Source: Gordionus sp. m RMFG-2023 (Eukaryota > Nematomorpha > Gordioida > Chordodea > Parachordodidae). Taken from it: a stretch of DNA of 64,000 nucleotides. The notes beneath the pieces are model-generated. The model did no database searches, was not told the DNA's origin, and saw nothing but the letters and a program-made list of their open reading frames with translations. The DNA lies in the NCBI RefSeq assembly GCF_954871325.1, contig NC_088775.1, forward strand, positions 56,087,561-56,151,560, given 5' to 3'. The position numbers and the translations under genes are program-made. Each line of letters begins with the position of its first letter. Position 1 is the first letter of the stretch. Positions 50,801 through 59,800 of the stretch are shown piece by piece.

Positions 50801-53800
50801 ATTTCTATAATTGAACGAAAGCCCCATTTATTGTTATTTTCACTTACACGATGAATAATCCTTTAAATTATATCAAATAGTCCAAGAAAAACCATTAAAA
50901 TCTGCAGAGTTGTTAAAGGATATCTAGATATTTTTTTAGACGATGTGTCTGTATCTAGATCCATTTTAAAAGTATCTTTTAACAACTCTGAAAAACTGAT
51001 TAATATATAATTTTATACAAAGACGCCCCCTTTCGGGAAAACATTTATACACTTTTCTAAACATTTTTATCGATTTTAAGAATGAAAATGGCCTCGTCCT
51101 AGACCATTTTTTTATATATATATAAAGGAAGAGTTTAGTCTACTAAATTTTTTAAAAAAATTAAAGGTCGTATTATTTCTAAAAAATTGTTTTTAGTCCT
51201 TGCATATTTAACATAATGCCCGGAAATTGGAAAAAAAATAAAAAAAATTTATTTGTCTAAAAGTAGAATCTTTGTACGTAATTTTGATATTAAATTTGTT
51301 ATTTACAATTATGATTTTTAAGATATGCTTTGAATGAAGGCAGATAATGGATACGTCGTTTTTGTCAGAACCCTAATATTTCCAATAATATAAATGTTAC
51401 GAGGCTAAAATTTTGGCTATTTCTTAACTACACTAACCTTTTTTTGCTTACCAATTTTTAAAAAATTAAAGGGGGTCGGCCGAATCGTGGTTGATTTGTC
51501 AAGGAACCCAGTATTTGTTTTAATAGATTAGTGAATTTTTGATTGTAATCATTATATATAGGATTTAAAATGATATGAATCCATAATTGTAACAAAATCA
51601 AGTATATTTGAAGGTTAATCTAGAAATAAAATTAATGAATGATTATATCAAAATTTAATTAGTTATATAGTCCATAATAATATTTTAGAGTTCCATATGA
51701 TTTATAAATAGAACTGATAGCTAATTGAATGACTGCTGAGTTTGGTAAGGTGATTACTATTAAACCGATTACGCTATAATCATAATTATTGGACAAATAT
51801 AGAACACTATTGGCTAAATTTTATTGACTTTTTTTGAGGATTATTATAATAGATGATATAATTACTAGATAAAATATTATATTTCCATTAGTATAATATC
51901 AGCAATAGTATATATAAAATGTTTTAATGGGCTTGGGGTGGGTTCGCGAATTTTTTTTTGTTTATTGCAGCCTTGGGCTTGGCTTATAATTTTTTATAAA
52001 TATTAAATGCGGGCTGGGCCTGAGCTTACAAATTTTTATTATAGTTTACCAGGCTTGGTCATAATTAAGGTCCATAGGCTTCTAAATCAGATACAATATA
52101 TTCAATATTTTGTGTATAATGTGATATATATTTATTTATTACTGGCTCTGTTTGTCAAAAATATATCTTTCTATTTTTGCTCCAGTAAACGATTACTCTA
52201 AGAGTAGAGCCTCTTTTTCAAATCGATGGATGATGCAATGATTATAAAGATAATTGAGTTTTGTTGGGTAATAGAAAAAAACAAAAATGGTTGGGACAGC
52301 CTTTTTGTAAACATGATAACATGCAATTAGTTATTGAAATTTAGAATTTAGGAATTTTTGTAATTTTTTTTACAAATACAATATAAATATACAATAATTA
52401 TCAACATTTTGCAGACCAACCATCAGCACTCCCTTTAATTTTATAAATACCATATAATATCCATTTTTTTTATTAATAAAATTATGATTTTAAAATTATC
52501 GCAGCCTAATTAGAATCGCGGCGAATTGTCGTGCACCATTTTGATAGGATAACGGACCCAATGACACAAATTTTGTCTTTGATTATAAATTTATTCAGTA
52601 TGGGAGAAAAGTATTTTGTCTTAAATAAATTTTTATTTAATGGTAAGTATATAGTTGTTGAAAACGAAAGGTGATAATGTCGATTAATGATCTACATCGG
52701 GCCTAATTTTTAAAACTCGCTAAGGCCCAAAATTATTTTTAAAAAATTTTACCGGCATGGCCCACTCAAATTTATTTAAATGTGGAAAAAAAAATTTTTT
52801 AATTGTAAAAAAAGATTCTACAAATCAAAAATATTGACGCCTTGTTTCTTGCAAGAATTTTATAATATATCAATTTATTCCATAAAATTGAATGATATTA
52901 TATTTAAATTTAAGCCCGGCCCGACTCGAATTTTTAAAAAAATATTAAGCCCAACCTCCTGAAATTATTTTTAAAATTAGGCCACGCCTGGTTGGGTCGG
53001 GTCGATAATTGAAGCTCTCTAATATCAATGGCTTTATTTAATTAATTAAAGAATTTCAGTTTCGTAGAAACTATTAATTACAATGTTCCTGTTTAATGAC
53101 TTGCAAGCATTTATTATACCAATATTGATAAATATATTATCTGAAGACAGGTTCTCTTGGGCGATTCAAGCTGCATGGCTTGTCGCATCCTTCTAAAATC
53201 CTAATTGGTTATATCTGATAATAAATCTTTTATTCTTTGTAAATTATTTTTTAGATATTCCTTCTCAGGAATAACGAATGGCCAAAAATGATAATATCGG
53301 GTTGTAAAAAATATTGGGTTTTCTAATATTTAATATTGGCACAGTCATAGTCTTGATAATAAATATTTTATTCTTTGTAAAATATTTTTTAGATAATCCT
53401 TTTCAGGAATAACGAATTGTAAAAAATGATAATATCGGATTTGTAAAAAATATTGGGTTTTCTAATATTTAATAATGGCACAATCATAGACTTGATAAGT
53501 TACCGGTGTTCTTAGTTAATTGATGCTCGAAATTAATGTCAACTTTGTGAGCACTGAGTAGGTCAGCATCTTCGAGCCATAAGAGTTAAAATAATAATTA
53601 TTATATAAATTCTAAAATGAAACTATTTATATACGTTTCACAACCTAATTTTACAGGCCGGTGGTATCACTCTATTAGCTTTAGGAGCATATTCGGCTAA
53701 ACATTCTACGCAGGTGATGGGCAAATATATAGGAGATAGATTGGGTAAACCCTCACTTGTCAGAGATACCTCAAGGTTGGCCGTCACTGAAATATTTAAG

Positions 53801-56800
53801 CATCCCATCAAAGTTTCACATGTCGTTTTTATAAAAAATTACATTTTTTTTGAAACTATTTTAGAAGGAGTTTATTTCGGAGTGTTCTATACGTGCCAGT
53901 TGATTTTAATTTAAAAGGTTGGCGCAGAATCTGTAATATAATTTAGAAAATCTGGTAAATGAGAAAGATGTTTGTTTTAAAATAAGTCGACCTATTTTGA
54001 ATGTTAAATCTATCATTTAATTAAATATTTTACCTTAATTTAGATTTTAAAAATCGAAGTTTTAAATATTTTAGAATGTTTATTTTATTTATAGTATATC
54101 AAACGTCTATGCAGCCGAGCGGAAAATGCATTATCCGGTGTCATATTAAGTGTAAGTTTATTATTAAGATATATTTTTTAAATAATTATCTAGAAAGATG
54201 TTTTTATTTAATATTTATCAGAGACCTGCAAACCCGGACCACAGCTCTGCTTGGGCCTAAAATTTTTTTTTCCAAAAACCTGAGTGGAGCCGAATTTTTT
54301 ATCTGGATCGGATCGAATATTTTATAACTATATAAATTTTACATACTTTACTCTACTATGTAAATAAATTTGTTAGTTATAAAGAGACTAATTATAATTT
54401 TTTTAGTTAATCAAACTTACAATATAACAAAATAAGATATATTTTGCTCATGAATGAACACAAATGTATTTTCATTGGTATTAAATATTAGCTGAAAGTC
54501 GATTCGTAAAATGACGAAATAAGTTTGGTATATTTTTTCCAAACCAGTTACAAATTTTTTTTAAAACAGGGCAGTAAAAATTTTTTTACATTCGGGCTTC
54601 TCAGGAATATTTTTTAAAAATACGGGCAGGATAAGGCCTGAAAAAATAAAACCAGGGTCCGCCGAGCCGATTTTTTTTAAAAAAGGATTCCGGTATGGCC
54701 GTACAATTGGTAACTTTACAGGTGGTCTATGATATTTATATCGTATTTTAAAGTAACATATATTACACCATAATTAAATTAATATCAATATTGCGTTTTT
54801 CGTTTATTAAAAAATCAAAATTATTTGAAATAGAAAAAAATTAATTTTGCGATTCACAATTACTATTAATTTTTGTTTATATTACATTGATGCTCTATCA
54901 TTCTCATTTGATTGGACAGATTTGACTTCTGTATTTTTTTTATAAGAACATCCGTGAAAACCTAGAGTAGTTGGAGAGTTGAAAGACGTTCAGATTCTGT
55001 ATTTTTGAGTAGTTTGCTTATCTTATTTTCTATCAATTTTTTAAGGCTTTTTACAAAATCGTTTTTAAACTATCCCTTTTTTTATAAATACATTTATTAG
55101 TTTTTAATTTACAAGTTTAAAGAATTATTAATATTGAGTTTGGTTGCTCAACGAAAAGGGGAATTGATTGTTGAGAGTTTTTTCTAAAGTTGATATTATT
55201 TTAAAAAATTCGTATTTTTTTTTAAATCAAAATAATCCTGTGAAAAGATGACTTAAAAAAGTTATATGCGTACACATTAATCTAGAGGAATATAAGTTCG
55301 GAAAATAAATCTGTATATTTAAAAATAAAATTTTAAGAAGTTACGATAGCTCGGCCATAATTTTGATTCTCGATAAAACGACCCTAACTTAGCTTCGGGG
55401 TTCAAAAAACGACCAAGATTTAGAATCGAAATTATATCTAGCTTAAACTCGGGTCATGATCGATAAAACGTCTCAACCTATTAGTCAAACTCAAAAAAAC
55501 ATTCCATTTTTGGGGTCGAGGTCGTTTTTGTTACTTAAACTGGGTTAGAGGTGGAAAAAGTTATCCGAAATTTGGTCGAGCGATACTATAGGAATATGGG
55601 TATTCCTCGCATTATCTAATCAACATATATTAATTCAATATTAATTCAATATTAAAGAATAATTAATGCTTATTATCAGACCTATATTCTATAATTTTCA
55701 CATTGCCAGGTCAAAATTTACAAATTAAGGGATAAATTTTTTTTTGCAGCTGGATGAGGAGTTAGGTCATATTAGACTTCCTTTTTTTATATTCATAGTT
55801 GTTTCTTTTACACTTTAAGCATTATTTTATTTTTTATATTGCTTTAATTTCAGAGTGAACCCTTCGACAAATAATTGATCTGGATCTGTGTTCAGGAATA
55901 AAGTTTAAAAAAATGATCTAGGATGAGGGTTTAGAATTTTATAAATATTGACTTAAAATAATTCCATTTTTTTCATTTATTATACTCCATATCAATGCAC
56001 CATCTTCTAAAATATCCTTTTTGATATTTCAACGAAAATCTGATAATATTTATTTCATAGAATAAATTGCACGCTCCACGCTTTCCTATAATAAATAGCC
56101 ATCTTTATAATATCTTATAAATTATGGTACTTGTGTTGCTGTTACACTCATGACGATTCTAGATAGGATATATAGTTCAGGATATATTGAAACTTTCTTC
56201 CCAGAATTTAAAATATTCACATCCTTATTTATTAACCTATGAGAACTTTTCGATTATAGATGTAATAAGAAATTGTAATTCCTCATATTTTTCTGATGAT
56301 AATTTTTTTCTCTATCTAAAATTAAATTTTCGAAGTCATCAACGGTGTTATCAATATTATCAATACAACCAGTATATGTAGTAGTAGCCTCCAATATATT
56401 CTAAAGAAAGGAGTGTTGCTTTGTCATAATTCTTTAGATGGTCTTAAGTTATCTCATTTTTCTCAATATTATTTATAACTTGATATCTAGGGTTTAAATA
56501 TATAGAAGCATTCTAAACTGTTTTGCAAAAAAATTTGCTCCCGAATATTCATGTTTTTCAATATTGCATAAAAGTATCTAGTCAACTTTTTTCTGTAAAT
56601 CTAATCGACCTTTAGCCAAAACTTATTCCTATTATATTATTAGCATAAAGTATCATTTATAATATAATATTACCTTTAAAATGGTAGTATATAAACCAGA
56701 AAATTAAAAAATAAATAAATAGGAATATATTAAAAATTATATGGAAAGAAATATTTATAAAAAGAACTTAAAAAATGGTAAATATCACCTAGAGGAGTGT

Positions 56801-59800
56801 ATACTTAGAAGATTAGACCGGCAGATTTCGAAAGAAATTTGTTGATGAAGGTGGAATCCTTCGTTGGGGTCGCCTTTAATCTGTCTCCTTTTTTTGTCTT
56901 AGGTTTTAATCAAATTAAAGGTCTCATTTCCGAAATGCATAAAACGTGGTGATGATTGGTATGAACACTGTGTTTGTGAGACCAGCATGCTTGTTATTGA
57001 TTTCTGCTTTTTCGATGGCAGAAAATGTGAGGTTAGACTTCCCTGCAAAATCGACACAAGTTTAATCCTAGGTCAGTGGAAGACCATTCATCCAAGGGAT
57101 AATGGACATACCATATAGGTAAGGGCGTTTTCATTTGAAAGGCCCGCTGGTTCGAGAGTAGATGGGATATTTACCTTTTTGAGAGGAGCTAGGAGAATTT
57201 TGTTAATAGATTTATGGCGGTATAACTTACAGTGCAAGGGATGTTAGGCTTTCGATTCGATGGACCGGTCACAATCGATGAAAATGGGTACAACTGCATT
57301 ATATCCAAGGCGAAGAGCGATCAGAGTTTGGCAGGTCCTCTAGAAAAAGCTGGGTACAGATACAGATTATTTATAAAAAATGAATCTTAGATACAGATAC
57401 TAGTATCCTTTTCAAAATATCAAAAAGAATTTAGATAGAGATACAAATTCTTTATATAAAAAATGAATCTTAGATACAGATATTTTTCAAAATATCAAAA
57501 AGATAAAAGATACTTGTATCTTTTACTAAATTAGAGTTTCTTATACACAAGATACTTTTAAATTATCATTAACAATTAAATTAGAATAGTTTATAAAATA
57601 CAGTTTTTACTATTTATTTGTGAAGAACATAGCATACACATATAAGAATGAATATTTGCAATAATTAATAAAATATTTATTAATGAATTAATTATAATAA
57701 CCAGGGATTTTAATATTAGACTTTGCCCATTAATAGCTTAAACAAGAAAGGGAGAGTAGTATATTTAATGGGAGTTAAAAATTTGCAAATAAGAAAAAAA
57801 AATTAAATCGAATTATTTATTAGAATTTGCAGGTTATTTTCTGTGTTGTTTTAAATACAGCTTATGTTAGGAGTATATGGCTAAATGGCATCTCTAAAAA
57901 AATATACTGTTAATGACATGGTAGGTAGGTCTAATGGAATTAATGTAGGATTTAGGAAACATATCTCAAACTTAAGGTGATTGAGTGAAACACTTGTAAT
58001 ATGTAAGAGTTTCTCGATTATGGGTGGGATAGAAAGGATTATGGAAAGGTTGTCAGCAATATAGCATCATCATCATTCTTTAAGCACATCGCCCTTTCAT
58101 GTTGGTAAAAACAACTCACACCCATCAAACTGAGTAAAAATATATGGGCAGGCTGCAGTTACCTGTGCGCACATAACGACTAGCTTTAAGATAGTTAAAA
58201 GAGCCCACACCCGCTTTAAACGAAATTTTAATTTATTTGCCCCCCTCCCCGATGGTTAAACAGCCAACGATCGTGGCTACAATAATTTCAATTATGTTTA
58301 GTCGTCTCTTTGATTTTAGTATTATTTATTTCTAAGTCATCTCTAAAGCCATTTCTCTAACCTTGTTTAAGCTTAACCATTCACTACAAAGGTGGGGTAT
58401 ACAATACCCCACGGCTTTTATAATTATAATAATTAAAATTCCTGAAAATAATTTGACCTGGATTTTATAGTAGTTTAATATTTTGTTATAAATAACATAT
58501 CTACTTAATTTCAAGATAATTGATTTGATATATTTTAAATTATTTGCAATTTGTTGAGCTTGGGGTAGTATAGGTACCACCTTTGTACTTACGATTTTTT
58601 TTCCAATTTTTTTTTTATTAATTAATTAAGTGTTATATATTACAAACTAATATATAAAATTGAAAATAAATTTTTAGTTTTAAATTTTTCATTGTTGTAT
58701 TGTGACCCAAAATTTTATACTATTTTTTTTTCTTGTGGAGCTAAATACTATAAAAGATGCATATGGAAAAATATCATCAAGTTCTGGACGTATTGTCTAT
58801 TTAATATTTGATATTTATAACATTTTATATAGATTGTGAGTCAAGTGATGATTAGAGATATAAATTTAGTTTATTTGCATTTAGAGAAAATACAACTATA
58901 GTTTCATACATACCAAAAAAGTATAAGAATATAGTGTTGCTTTCTACACTCATTATGATAACAAAATTGTTGCATCAACTGGCTGAGTTTGAAAAACCAG
59001 AAATTATAACGTTTTATAATTTAACAAAAACTGGAGTTGATACAATTGATCAACTATCCTCCATATATTATATATCCAGAAAATCCAATAGATGGCCATT
59101 GACCATTTTTTATACTATAGTAAATATATCAGTAATAAATGCACTGATAGTTTATAAAGCTAATAATTTATAGAATATAAAAACTTATAAAATTATTAGC
59201 AATGGAACTGATAACTCCTTATATGATCAGCAAAAGATTATTACGTAACAACATTGGGGATGTTCTCAATATAACTGATGAAAAACATATTCAATCAAAT
59301 AAAAAGGGAAGATGTTATGATTGTCCAGTGAAGGATGTAAAAACAACATTTATTTATTTAAATTGTTCAAAATTCATTTGTAAAGATCATATGCATACAT
59401 TTTGTCGTGAATGTTATTACAAAAATTTACATGGTATTTGCTGATTAATATTTTTTTAATATTTGATATTTTTTTTATAAAATTTATGTAATTATCTTTA
59501 TTCAACATTGATTTAATAAAATCTATAATTTGCATTTTTTAAATTTTTTTGGTGATAAAACTATAATTAAAAGAAGGTCTCAGAAAAAAAAATTTATTTC
59601 AAGAACTTTAGGAAAATTTGCATAACTTTATTTTAGAAGTAACTGTTTATCTAAGATTTTGTATTTATTATCTCCAATAATCTTTTAATATATATTCAAA
59701 ATTTTAGATCTCAAATTTTAATATGTTCTGAGATATAGCTAACCAAAATTTGGGGTAAAATAGACCCCACCTTTGTAGTTAAGGAATTATTTTCCACTTT

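Larger units (their letters stand above)
47839..51510 (-). mobile_element. family A transposon, best copy (A4), 3.67 kb
   Basis: Inverted arms of about 0.8 kb: 47839-48660 and 50640-51510. Left start TGGGCCATTCCATGACAAAT; inverted right start TGGGTTCCTTGACAAAT. Shared inner blocks include CTAAAAGTAGAATCTTTGT, GTCCAAGAAAAACCATTAA and GATTCTGATTCATATATTC (one arm each as inverted copies). The minus-strand transposase fills the centre. The right arm carries an 86-bp MITE absent from the left arm. I could not define a target duplication, so no superfamily is assigned. Located in ATAD3 intron 4. Confidence 0.85.

Noticed and set aside
53813-53914. Extension of the ATAD3 exon to include an ILEGV-like peptide
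   Set aside because: The residues before it are Phe/Ile/Lys-rich and do not fit ATAD3, while the exon at 54095-54151 supplies the linker in correct phase and length.
54076-54327. Long plus-strand frame across an ATAD3 exon
   Set aside because: Only 54095-54151 matches ATAD3 and has splice borders; the rest reads through intron and into a MITE.
58332-58580. Minus-strand open frame of 82 codons
   Set aside because: It is AT-rich, lies across the piggyBac end and its hairpin, and opposes the real transposase frame.
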